A stretch of DNA of 64,000 nt from Halomonas sp. TD01 (GTDB lineage Bacteria; Pseudomonadota; Gammaproteobacteria; Pseudomonadales; Halomonadaceae). The position numbers were made by a program, and so were the translations under genes. This document shows, piece after piece, positions 34,335-40,822 of this stretch. Every line of letters starts with the position of its first letter. Position 1 is the stretch's first letter. Location of the stretch: positions 434,001 through 498,000 of the forward strand of contig NZ_OV350343.1 in the NCBI RefSeq assembly GCF_923868895.1, written 5' to 3'. Below the pieces are notes generated by a model. It was not told where the DNA came from, did no database searches, and worked only from the letters and a program-made list of their open reading frames with translations.

Positions 34335-35531
34335 ATGCCCCTCAAGCAACGACACTCTTTATTGACCGTGGTGACAGTTACCAGCCTCGGATTACTGGCA
34401 GCATCACCGCTACTGGCCTGGGATGGCGTCGTCGAAAAACAAACCTTCGAGATGCAAGACTTCACTACCCAAGGCGGCGAAACAATTCCCGAACTTGCGG
34501 TGGGTTGGGAAGCCTACGGTGAATTAAACGACGCCCGTGACAATGCCATCTTAATCACCCATTTCTTCTCTGGTACCAGCAACGCAGCAGGTCGTTATGA
34601 TCCGGATGGCGAGCCAACCGGCTACTGGGATGCCATCATTGGCCCCGGCAAACCACTGGATACCGACGAGTACTACATTATTGCGTCCGATACGCTGGTG
34701 AACCTCAACGCCCACGCCCCCAATGTCACCACCACTGGCCCCGCCTCTATCAATCCAGACACCGGCAAACCGTGGGGAATGGATTTTCCTGTGGTAACGA
34801 TTCGTGACTTTGTCGAGGTACAGCGTGCGCTGTTAGAGAGCCAGGGCATTGAGTCACTACACGCGGTCATGGGCGCCTCCATGGGGGCGCTTCAAGCATT
34901 TGAATGGGCCAGCGCGTACCCTGACAAAGTGGATAGGTTGATTCCTGTTATTGGCGGCGGCGTTGCCGACCCCTGGTTACTGGCAACGCTTAGCGCCTGG
35001 GCAGCGCCCATTCGCCTAGACGCCAACTGGAATGAAGGCAACTACTACGATGGCGAGCCACCCACCGATGGCCTAAAAGAAGCGCTCAAGCTCGTCACCC
35101 TCAATGCCAATCACTGGCAGTGGGCCAACGAAACTTTCAACCGCGACTGGGCCGACGAAGAGCGCGACCCCGCTCAAGATATCAACGCCCGCTACGCCAT
35201 TGAGCAAACGCTGGATGACGTCGCCGCCGCCCGCGCCGAGCTTTCCGATGCCAACCATCTGCTGTACTTGGTTCGCGCCAACCAGCTCTTTATGGCGGGA
35301 CACGGTGACTCGTTAGAAGAAGGACTGGCCGCCATCGACGCCCCCACGCTGATGCTCTACAGCGAAAACGACCTCGTCTTTGCGCCTGAAGGCGTACGCC
35401 GCACTGCCGAGCTGATTGAAGCCGACGGCACCGAGGTGACGCTTGAAACCCTGGAAGGCAACCGCGGCCATTTAGATGGCGTTGTCGCTATCGACCAAGC
35501 CAGCGAAACGCTGCGAGCGTTTTTGAAATAG
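34335..35531 (+). CDS. Exported alpha/beta hydrolase of the homoserine O-acetyltransferase (MetX) family
   Basis: The 398-residue protein resembles MetX across its length: LITHFFSGTSNAAG, WDAIIGPGKPLDTDEYYI, the nucleophile elbow GASMGALQAFEWA, YSENDLVFAPEG and the catalytic His in GNRGHLDG. Unlike cytoplasmic MetX it begins with a signal peptide (about residues 1-28, LLTVVTVTSLGLLAASPLLA), so it should act in the periplasm, where acetyl-CoA is absent. Hydrolase activity on an ester or lactone is more likely than acetyl transfer. AAGGAAG precedes the ATG at 34335. It follows the FAD hydroxylase by 77 bp. Confidence 0.84.
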   Translation: MPLKQRHSLLTVVTVTSLGLLAASPLLAWDGVVEKQTFEMQDFTTQGGETIPELAVGWEAYGELNDARDNAILITHFFSGTSNAAGRYDPDGEPTGYWDAIIGPGKPLDTDEYYIIASDTLVNLNAHAPNVTTTGPASINPDTGKPWGMDFPVVTIRDFVEVQRALLESQGIESLHAVMGASMGALQAFEWASAYPDKVDRLIPVIGGGVADPWLLATLSAWAAPIRLDANWNEGNYYDGEPPTDGLKEALKLVTLNANHWQWANETFNRDWADEERDPAQDINARYAIEQTLDDVAAARAELSDANHLLYLVRANQLFMAGHGDSLEEGLAAIDAPTLMLYSENDLVFAPEGVRRTAELIEADGTEVTLETLEGNRGHLDGVVAIDQASETLRAFLK

Positions 35532-35560
35532 CTTTTAAAATAGCTTTTGAAATAGCGAGT
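35525..35560. repeat. Three 12-bp tandem repeats over the stop of the MetX-like gene
   Basis: GAAATAGCTTTT, AAAATAGCTTTT and GAAATAGCGAGT follow one another. The first copy contains the stop codon of the upstream gene, so the array may have arisen by slippage in the 3' untranslated region. Confidence 0.6.
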
Positions 35561-35563
35561 AAC

Positions 35564-35588
35564 GCGCGGGCTTATTGAGAGCCCGCGC
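35564..35588. terminator. Hairpin between convergent genes
   Basis: GCGCGGGC pairs perfectly with GCCCGCGC around a 9-base loop, in the gap between the MetX-like gene and the convergent FrnE-like gene. The plus strand continues TTGAGAAATAG, without a T-run, so it may stop transcription weakly or protect the mRNA end. Confidence 0.5.
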
Positions 35589-35714
35589 TTGAGAAATAGC
35601 GTTTTGAAATCGTTTGACTAGCCATACGCCAGCGACAAAAACGCTGGGAAGCGAAGAGCATTCACCCGGCGTATGGTGATGCACTACTAGTGCCGCCCCA
35701 GAGGCTGTAGGGCA

Positions 35715-36368
35715 TTAACGGCTCGCGTTTTCCTCAGCCACCTGACGAAGCGCATCGACAAGCACATCGGCTGGCTGGGCGCCAGAAATCAGGTAGCGTC
35801 CATCGAGTATAAAGCCCGGCACGGCAGTGACCCCTGCCTCCATGAATTTCTGCTCTGCCTCTCGAACGTCGTCCGCGTACTGATCAGACCGGGCGATGGC
35901 CTCGGCAACGTCGCCGTCAAGCCCAACTTCAATAGCCTTCTCTCGTAGCACCTCTGGATCCGAAGGACGCTTGGCCTCACCAAAGTAGGCCTCAAATAAT
36001 GCCAACTGCAGCGCCGTCTCTCGGTTCTGCGTTGCGGCCCACGCAAGCACACGATGGGCATCGAAGGTATTATTCGCCCGGCGCTCCAGTGCACCACGGA
36101 AATTCAGCCCAAGTTCTTCGGCCACGGCCATAATCTCCCGCTGGGACTGCTCCATGCTGGCCGCGTCCTTGCCGTACTTGCGGCATAAGTGCTCTAGGAT
36201 CGGCTCGCCCTCGGGCGGCATGTCACGGTTGAGTTCAAAGGGCTGCCAGAAGAGTTCAACATCGATCTCACCATCAAGTATCTCTAACGCTTGTTCGAAG
36301 CGCCGATAGCCGATCGCGCACCACGGGCATGCTACATCGGACACTAAATCGACTCTCAACTTCTGCAT
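35715..36368 (-). CDS. DsbA-family oxidoreductase, FrnE-like
   Basis: A 217-residue thioredoxin-fold protein starting MQKLRVDLVSDVACPWCAIG, with the CPWC redox motif at about residues 14-17 and a helical insertion domain. The C-terminal half has the cis-Pro region GVTAVPGFILDGRYLISGAQ. There is no signal peptide, so it is cytoplasmic like FrnE, which protects against oxidative stress in other bacteria. Relatives are sometimes named 2-hydroxychromene-2-carboxylate isomerase, but the CxxC pair supports a redox role. Confidence 0.88.
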   Translation of the reverse strand: MQKLRVDLVSDVACPWCAIGYRRFEQALEILDGEIDVELFWQPFELNRDMPPEGEPILEHLCRKYGKDAASMEQSQREIMAVAEELGLNFRGALERRANNTFDAHRVLAWAATQNRETALQLALFEAYFGEAKRPSDPEVLREKAIEVGLDGDVAEAIARSDQYADDVREAEQKFMEAGVTAVPGFILDGRYLISGAQPADVLVDALRQVAEENASR

Positions 36369-36479
36369 GAGGACTCTCCTTGCTGGGTTCGGTCATCGGG
36401 GCTCAAACAGCGCCGAGCACTGGCTTGTAACACGAAACCCATAAACGTAACCAGCCCAGACGACCACGCGCAGAAAACA

Positions 36480-37442
36480 CTACTCGCCCACCACCTCAGA
36501 AAAGTGGCCCGTTTTTTCCAAGGTGTATTCGCCAAAATCCCGCGCCAAGAAAAGAGAGCCTGAATAGGCACCCTCAGCTTCTTTGCGAATGTCCTCGATG
36601 GACGGCGACGCATGGGAGCTGAACTGATAACGAGGGCTGAAGTGCGTCAGCACCAAACTAGGTAGCTTTATCGATTCGGCAAAAGCAGCAACAAGTTTGG
36701 CGTAGCTATGCCCCACATCACCGGCCTTCTGGGCCATCTCTTCGGTATAGGTGGCCTCATGTACCAGCACCTGCGCCTCTGCACACGCCTCGTTCAATAA
36801 GTCAGGCTGGTCGTTATCCCCAGCGATCACTACTTTCCTGGGCGTGTTCTTGAAGATTAAGTAGTCATGGCTTTTTAACCGCTCACCTGCAAACTCAATA
36901 TCAAACCCCTGCTTCAACTGCCCCCACAGCGGCCCTCTTGGAATCCCCTTTTGCGCTAGCTTAGCCACGTCCAAGACAGCATCAACCTTTCGCTCCGTAA
37001 ATGCATAGGCATAAGACGCCACCCGATGTGAAAGGCTGAATGTCTCAACCGCGATGTTCTCAAACTCAACGCTTGGCAGGTCGTCTGAGGCGATAAACTC
37101 CAAGGCAAAAGGTAGGCATAGCTGCGTCACCTCGCAGGTTGCCTCCAACCAAGTTTTGATACTTGCGGGCGCAACAATAGTGAGTGGCGCTTTCCGGCCA
37201 CCCATAGCCGCACTCGCCAGAATACCCGGCAGCCCGTAGCAGTGGTCGCCGTGCACATGGGTAATCAAGATGGCTTTCAATGAATGGAACGATAGCTTGG
37301 TATGCAAGACCTGATGCTGGGTACCTTCACCACAATCAACCAGATACCAGCCCTTCCCTTTGCTTTCACGCAAAGCGATCCCGGTGACATTTCTTGTTTT
37401 GGTGGGTACACCGGCGGAGGTGCCGAGGAAGAGTAGGTTCAT
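36480..37442 (-). CDS. rnz: Ribonuclease Z (metallo-beta-lactamase fold)
   Basis: RNase Z processes tRNA 3' ends and can act on other RNAs. The 320-residue short form shows MNLLFLGTSAGVPTKTRNVT, the metal motif HVHGDHCYGLPG, FSLSHRVASYAYAF, the late Asp in VVIAGDNDQP, HEATYTEEMAQKAGDVGHS and the last His in LTHFSPRY. It lies 111 bp upstream of the FrnE-like gene, on the same strand. Its start is 117 bp from the higA stop, at the border of the accessory region. Confidence 0.93.
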   Translation of the reverse strand: MNLLFLGTSAGVPTKTRNVTGIALRESKGKGWYLVDCGEGTQHQVLHTKLSFHSLKAILITHVHGDHCYGLPGILASAAMGGRKAPLTIVAPASIKTWLEATCEVTQLCLPFALEFIASDDLPSVEFENIAVETFSLSHRVASYAYAFTERKVDAVLDVAKLAQKGIPRGPLWGQLKQGFDIEFAGERLKSHDYLIFKNTPRKVVIAGDNDQPDLLNEACAEAQVLVHEATYTEEMAQKAGDVGHSYAKLVAAFAESIKLPSLVLTHFSPRYQFSSHASPSIEDIRKEAEGAYSGSLFLARDFGEYTLEKTGHFSEVVGE

Positions 37443-37558
37443 ATCGCGTCCGTGCTTTCTCTTTAGAAACCTGACCTAGTCTGGCGGCATACAGATTTCC
37501 AATAAGTTTGGTTGCTCAGCTTTTTACGACAGGATGCCAACGACAACAGTAGCAATCG

Positions 37559-37852
37559 TTAAGCGGCCTCAAAGTCCAATGGCTGCAGGTCGTCCAAATT
37601 AATTGTGCTGCGAGCCATCCATAGGTCATACATGTCCTGCATTGATAGCCAGCTCTCCGGGGTACGTCCGAGAACCTTCGACAAGCGCAAAGACATTTCG
37701 GGGCTAATGCCACTATCCCCTTTGAGCAACCGTGACAAGGTGGATGGTGAAACGCCCAAGTTGGAAGCAAGCTGACGGGAGCTGATACCAAAAGGTTCTA
37801 GGTACACTTCCCGAATAAATTCGCCGGGATGCGGCGGATTATGCATCGTCAT
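37559..37852 (-). CDS. higA: HigA-family antitoxin
   Basis: A 97-residue helix-turn-helix antitoxin of the HigA/VapI type. It starts [20 protein letters not shown], and the XRE domain [20 protein letters not shown] binds DNA. It neutralises the HigB toxin and, with it, represses the operon. Its start overlaps the toxin's stop by one base, in the toxin-first order typical of higBA. The stop codon overlaps GTTAAGC, which fits the integron core consensus on the complementary strand (GCTTAAC), but no full attC could be built from the sequence after it. Confidence 0.9.
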   Translation of the reverse strand: MTMHNPPHPGEFIREVYLEPFGISSRQLASNLGVSPSTLSRLLKGDSGISPEMSLRLSKVLGRTPESWLSMQDMYDLWMARSTINLDDLQPLDFEAA

Positions 37853-38130
37853 TAGTGATAATCCTCATAATCAAGAATGTACGCGTTGCCATCTCGAAAT
37901 TCGAACGTCATGCGCCAATTTCCGTTGATCCAAATTGACCACCGCGCTTTGTCTCTCCCCTTCAACGGGTGGAGCCTAAAACCAGGGATATCCATATCTT
38001 CTACTGACACGGCCGTGTCCAGAGCGGCAAGCTGCATACGCAATTTCTTGGCATGATCCGCCTGTATACCAGCGGTGCTGCCACTAGCGTAGAACCGCTT
38101 GAGTCCCTTGTGGCGGAATGATTTAATCAT
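37852..38130 (-). CDS. higB: HigB-family toxin (RelE superfamily mRNA endonuclease)
   Basis: HigB cleaves mRNA at the ribosome when not bound by HigA. The ATG at 38130 gives [14 protein letters not shown], the usual HigB N-terminus; a GTG two codons upstream (38136) is an alternative. The 92-residue protein has [40 protein letters not shown] and ends LDYEDYH, all typical of the family including the C-terminal His. Nothing suggests inactivation. Confidence 0.9.
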   Translation of the reverse strand: MIKSFRHKGLKRFYASGSTAGIQADHAKKLRMQLAALDTAVSVEDMDIPGFRLHPLKGRDKARWSIWINGNWRMTFEFRDGNAYILDYEDYH

Positions 38131-38136
38131 AAGCAC

Positions 38137-38165
38137 ATCATAGCTCGTTGCGCACCGCGCAACAA
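38137..38165 (-). promoter_or_regulatory. Probable higBA promoter with overlapping palindromic operator
   Basis: On the minus strand TTGTTG (38165-38160) and TATGAT (38142-38137) are 17 bp apart, a good sigma-70 match. A 7-bp perfect inverted repeat, GTTGCGC and GCGCAAC with three bases between (38147-38163), lies in the spacer, as expected for an autoregulatory HigBA site. A start about 7 bases after the -10 would fall at or near the higB ATG, leaving little or no leader. Confidence 0.55.
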
Positions 38166-38239
38166 CCAGATTTATATTATTTGAGTTACCCGAGCCTGAG
38201 CCAACAACTTACCCTTTCGGGATTTGGAGTAGCGCTAAT

Positions 38240-38423
38240 CTAATAGTGATAACGACACAAAATAATCGTAATCGCATTATCATCAACTGCGTAGACGAAT
38301 CGATTCGTATCATCTATACGTCGCGACCAAAAACCAGCTAAGTTTTCCTTTAACGGCGCTGGTTTGCCAGTGAAGGGAATCGCTCCAGGATTCGTCAGTC
38401 CATGACAGTAATCGGCGACTCAT
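38240..38423 (-). pseudogene. yoeB: yoeB toxin remnant with internal frameshifting deletion
   Basis: The ATG at 38423 begins MSRRLLSWTDESWSDSLHWQ, the N-terminus of YoeB/Txe endonucleases. After about 20 codons the frame goes wrong; the C-terminal half appears in another frame of the same DNA (GKPAPLKENLAGFWSRRID, then FVYAVDD and a terminal CRYHY before TAG at 38240-38242). YoeB is about 84 residues; this remnant has room for 61, and 184 is not a multiple of three. About 70 bp from the middle are therefore missing. The CTTCACTGGCAAACC at the joint could have coded for either side (LHWQT or FTGKP), suggesting deletion between short similar stretches. No active toxin is expected. Confidence 0.82.
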
Positions 38424-38550
38424 CCATCAAGTCTCTGCGGGTTACCTTACCTGCTTTGAATTGTTCAATTGAGCGATTCAAATGCTCAGAATTCGCCGAT
38501 GAGCGCAGAGCGCCGATAGTTTTTACGCAGCAAAGCAGATACAAAGGCAT
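38395..38550 (-). pseudogene. yefM: yefM antitoxin remnant (C-terminal part)
   Basis: A 51-codon minus-strand frame contains IGALRSSANSEHLNRSIEQF and KAGKVTRRDLMDE, matching the C-terminal toxin-binding part of YefM/Phd antitoxins. The DNA-binding N-terminal half (about 50 residues) is absent and the sequence upstream belongs to the end of parE and a possible attC half. The frame overlaps the start of the yoeB remnant as in intact yefM-yoeB pairs. Both genes are damaged, so the pair is decayed. Confidence 0.75.
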
Positions 38551-38573
38551 CCGAGTGCCACGCCTGGTTTAAT
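38546..38573 (-). other. Possible truncated attC half-site after parE
   Basis: Immediately after the parE stop, the minus strand reads ATTAAACCAGGCGTGGCACT and then CGGATGCC. This resembles the left half of classic integron attC sites (core, then GGCGT, then CGGA-GCC). The core has one mismatch to RYYYAAC and the right half is missing where the yefM remnant begins. Suggestive only. Confidence 0.3.
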
Positions 38574-38575
38574 GA

Positions 38576-38857
38576 CTACCGTTCACCTTTAAGACCATGC
38601 CATACCCGGAGAACAATGATGGCAGTGGCATGGACTGAATATCGAACGACGTATTTTCCGAAAACCATATCTCGAACAGAGTCAGGCACCGGTGCCATTT
38701 CAACCGGTGCGCCCATATTGGGGAAGCCTGGAAGTAATTCGATTTTGCCAACAAGCTCGGCGGCAATCCTGGCCGCCGCAGACGGGTTGTGATCCGCAAT
38801 GAACTCTCGGAGGCGTTTCAAATCGTCAATGGCTTCGGCCGTGTAAACCAGTTTCAC
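38576..38857 (-). CDS. parE: ParE/RelE-family toxin
   Basis: A 93-residue toxin with the ParE pattern: MKLVYTAEAIDDLKRLREFI, ARIAAELVGKIELLPGFPNM, then the strand region VFGKYVVRYSVHATAIIVLR and WHGLKGER at the end. ParE toxins typically act on DNA gyrase, while RelE relatives cut mRNA; the sequence alone favours ParE. Its start overlaps the antitoxin's stop by 4 bp. It appears intact. Confidence 0.85.
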   Translation of the reverse strand: MKLVYTAEAIDDLKRLREFIADHNPSAAARIAAELVGKIELLPGFPNMGAPVEMAPVPDSVRDMVFGKYVVRYSVHATAIIVLRVWHGLKGER

Positions 38858-39126
38858 TTACCTGACCCTGGCGCATCCTGCTCGTTTTCGGTTCCCCAGC
38901 TATTAAGCCAGCTGTGAACCTCGCTGGCATCAACAACCTTGCCTTGGGCAGCAGACTCCATTGCCTCTAACGTTTGTTTCCACCGCTCTTGCTCAAGCTG
39001 CTGCTTTGCTATGTATTCCGACAATGCCTGGTTGATCACCCAGCCTTTGCTCCGGTGTAACCTGCTAGCGATTGCTTCCAGGTGTTGTTCAACGTCTGCT
39101 TGAAGGCGGACTGTGGTGACGCTCAT
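38854..39126 (-). CDS. parD: Ribbon-helix-helix antitoxin of the ParD/CopG type
   Basis: A 90-residue protein with an N-terminal ribbon-helix-helix (MSVTTVRLQADVEQHLEAIA, then LHRSKGWVINQALSEYI) for DNA binding. A helical, acidic C-terminal tail wraps the toxin (KVVDASEVHSWLNSWGTENE). It precedes the toxin, the normal parDE order. The start lies about 65 bp after the integron-type core at 39192-39198, as expected for the first gene of a cassette. Confidence 0.85.
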   Translation of the reverse strand: MSVTTVRLQADVEQHLEAIASRLHRSKGWVINQALSEYIAKQQLEQERWKQTLEAMESAAQGKVVDASEVHSWLNSWGTENEQDAPGSGK

Positions 39127-39191
39127 GACGATACCCTCAAATTTGGCGACTACAACGTATTACATCATAGTCTGCGAGGATGGAGCAAAAA

Positions 39192-39250
39192 ACTTAACGC
39201 TGCGCTAATTCGCGCCGTTTTGCGGCGACGAATTGAGCGATTTGTTAGAC
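39192..39250 (-). other. Integron attC recombination site (59-bp element)
   Basis: Read on the minus strand, the site starts with core GTCTAAC (RYYYAAC) and ends with core GTTAAGT (GTTRRRY), exactly 59 bp in total. Between them AATTCG-T-CGCCG pairs with CGGCGCGAATT, leaving one extrahelical T, and the centre is CAAAA. This is the classic attC fold. The last codons and stop of the upstream membrane-protein gene lie inside it, as is common for cassettes. Confidence 0.8.
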
Positions 39251-39666
39251 GACTTGCCCGGTATGACTTCAACTTTTAATTCCTGAATCATAGGCCGGAC
39301 CTTCGTCATTCGAGATTCTAGCTCTAGGGCATGAGACCGATACTCCTCAAGCTTTACCGGGTCATCGGGGCTATCATCGCTCAGCCACTTTAGCCTGCCA
39401 GGGATAACTGCCGCATACCGCGCCAACTCCTGCTCTATTTTGTCTAAACCATCAGGGAATCGGTACTCTTCACCTTCGTAATTGATGGCCATTGCTACAA
39501 CTTGGTGAAGCTCACGCACCTCAAAAAGAACGCCGGAAAGAATAGTCCTGACATGCGTCCTTTTCTCTGCAGCAGCAGTTCTCCTGGCCAGTCGGGCTGA
39601 GTCAAAGCTGACCCAGAAGCTTCCCAACGATATTAGGAGTGCAAAAGCGGAAATGATGAGTGACAT
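39205..39666 (-). CDS. Small membrane protein of unknown function carried in an integron cassette
   Basis: A 153-residue protein I do not recognise. Residues 3-22 (LIISAFALLISLGSFWVSFD) form one transmembrane segment, followed by a basic stretch (ARLARRTAAAEKRTHVR) that should stay cytoplasmic, and a helical soluble domain with several acidic clusters. The C-terminus (NKSLNSSPQNGAN) is encoded inside the attC site. The start lies 11 bp downstream of an integron-type core (39677-39683). The pattern fits the many unknown small membrane proteins of integron cassettes, and no function is proposed. Confidence 0.75.
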   Translation of the reverse strand: MSLIISAFALLISLGSFWVSFDSARLARRTAAAEKRTHVRTILSGVLFEVRELHQVVAMAINYEGEEYRFPDGLDKIEQELARYAAVIPGRLKWLSDDSPDDPVKLEEYRSHALELESRMTKVRPMIQELKVEVIPGKSSNKSLNSSPQNGAN

Positions 39667-39676
39667 ATACCTACTC

Positions 39677-39683
39677 GTCTAAC
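39677..39683 (-). other. Integron core site at the 5' border of the cassette
   Basis: The minus strand reads GTTAGAC, which fits GTTRRRY. It is the exact complement of the GTCTAAC core in the attC at the other end of the cassette. In a free circular cassette these two would pair, which is the expected property of a true cassette boundary. An upstream partner attC was not clearly found, although a short palindrome (ATGCGCATGCGTAT) follows at 39693-39706. Confidence 0.6.
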
Positions 39684-39955
39684 AGTTTATTAATGCGCAT
39701 GCGTATTTTCCTAACAACCAGCAGCCAAACCATCTACCTGCCATACATTGAAATTTATAAAAAAGCTCGCCTACGCGATACGCTTTGCTTAAAAATGGTT
39801 GTTGTCGCCCTCACCTGAATCTACCCCATTAATTCCCTTTAGGGAAAAGCCAATGTTGGCAAACTATCCAAACGTCGCGTATTTGCGAACTCGTTAACGG
39901 CCAAGTAAGGGAAAGCGTAAAATAGCGGGGTTGAGTGGCAGCCCTAAGGCTGCTT

Positions 39956-40822
39956 TTAACTGAGTGATATACACGCCAACTCCCCTCCAAACCATTGCTG
40001 TTTTAGCCCGCGCTGTTTTTCCAGCAGGGCTAAGTATGGGCGTAGGGGGTGGTGGCTGGGCAGCGTAACGTTCCGTTGGCGTAGGCGGCGTTGGAACGAC
40101 AGCTGTTCGGCGGGTTGGTGCAAGGGCGTGACGTGCTGGGTGAGCCATTCGATGTCAGGTAGTAGTAGATGCGTGGCGCCGCTGTCTAGGGCTAGGGTCA
40201 CGCCTTTGGCGTCGAAGTCACCGGCGTAGAGGTGTGGCCGATTGGTTTTGCGCCATGCTTTTGTCAGTTCGGCAAAGCCGCCGCCGTAGTGGCTGTCGCC
40301 ACGATAGACCACCAGCGGGTTAGCGTAGCCGCTAAGCGCTGCTATCTCTGGCGAAAACGCGTAGAAGCTATCCAGGTTTTCCACCTGAACGAGCGCGCCA
40401 AACACCGCCAGCTTAAGGCCGCTTACATCAACATCGCGTATGCTGCGCGGCTCTGGCACAAGCCATGCAGAGGGCTGTGACGGCAAGTTGATCAGCACGC
40501 GTTTTGCACGAGGGCCTTCGCGGCGGCTTTTATCCTCCTCAACGCCTTCTGCTGCTTGGGCGGTACTGCTTAAGCCACTTAACGAGCGCCCTAGCGGTGC
40601 CAAACGGTCACTCTCCAACATGCTGTTGATTTGCGCCACGAGAGTGGCGTCAAAGCGCAGCGCTTGGTTGGAAATCCGCATGGTCAGATCAATATCTTGC
40701 TGATGGCACCACGCCACCACATCTTCTACCCACTTGCCACGGGATTTTTCTACCACGGGCTGGCGGTTAAGCTCTCGAACAACACTGTTAAGCCCGGCAC
40801 GGGCGCGGCCTGATAACGTCAT
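39956..40822 (-). CDS. JetD/MksG-like Toprim nuclease subunit of an SMC defence complex
   Basis: A 288-residue protein with a helical and winged-helix-like N-terminal half and a C-terminal Toprim-like half. The likely catalytic residues are Glu148 in QVENLDSFYAF and the DxD pair Asp202/Asp204 in LYAGDFDAKGVTLA, matching the E...DxD layout of JetD nucleases that cut plasmid DNA for Wadjet. It is shorter than typical JetD (near 380-400 residues) and I do not see the usual N-terminal domain. It is the last gene of the operon and overlaps the kleisin-like gene by 4 bp. Assignment is by motif and context. Confidence 0.72.
   Translation of the reverse strand: MTLSGRARAGLNSVVRELNRQPVVEKSRGKWVEDVVAWCHQQDIDLTMRISNQALRFDATLVAQINSMLESDRLAPLGRSLSGLSSTAQAAEGVEEDKSRREGPRAKRVLINLPSQPSAWLVPEPRSIRDVDVSGLKLAVFGALVQVENLDSFYAFSPEIAALSGYANPLVVYRGDSHYGGGFAELTKAWRKTNRPHLYAGDFDAKGVTLALDSGATHLLLPDIEWLTQHVTPLHQPAEQLSFQRRLRQRNVTLPSHHPLRPYLALLEKQRGLKQQWFGGELACISLS

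Noticed and set aside
36356..36613. 85-codon minus-strand frame between rnz and the FrnE-like gene
   Set aside because: It overlaps the 3' end of rnz in another frame and resembles no known protein.
37558..37564. GTTAAGC at the higA stop as a complete attC site
   Set aside because: Only one core fits; no partner core or paired arms were found in the 100 bp after it.
39894..40148. 84-codon Pro/Thr-rich minus-strand frame at the end of the SMC operon
   Set aside because: It is an out-of-frame shadow of the Toprim-like gene; the low-complexity sequence comes from frame-shifted codons.
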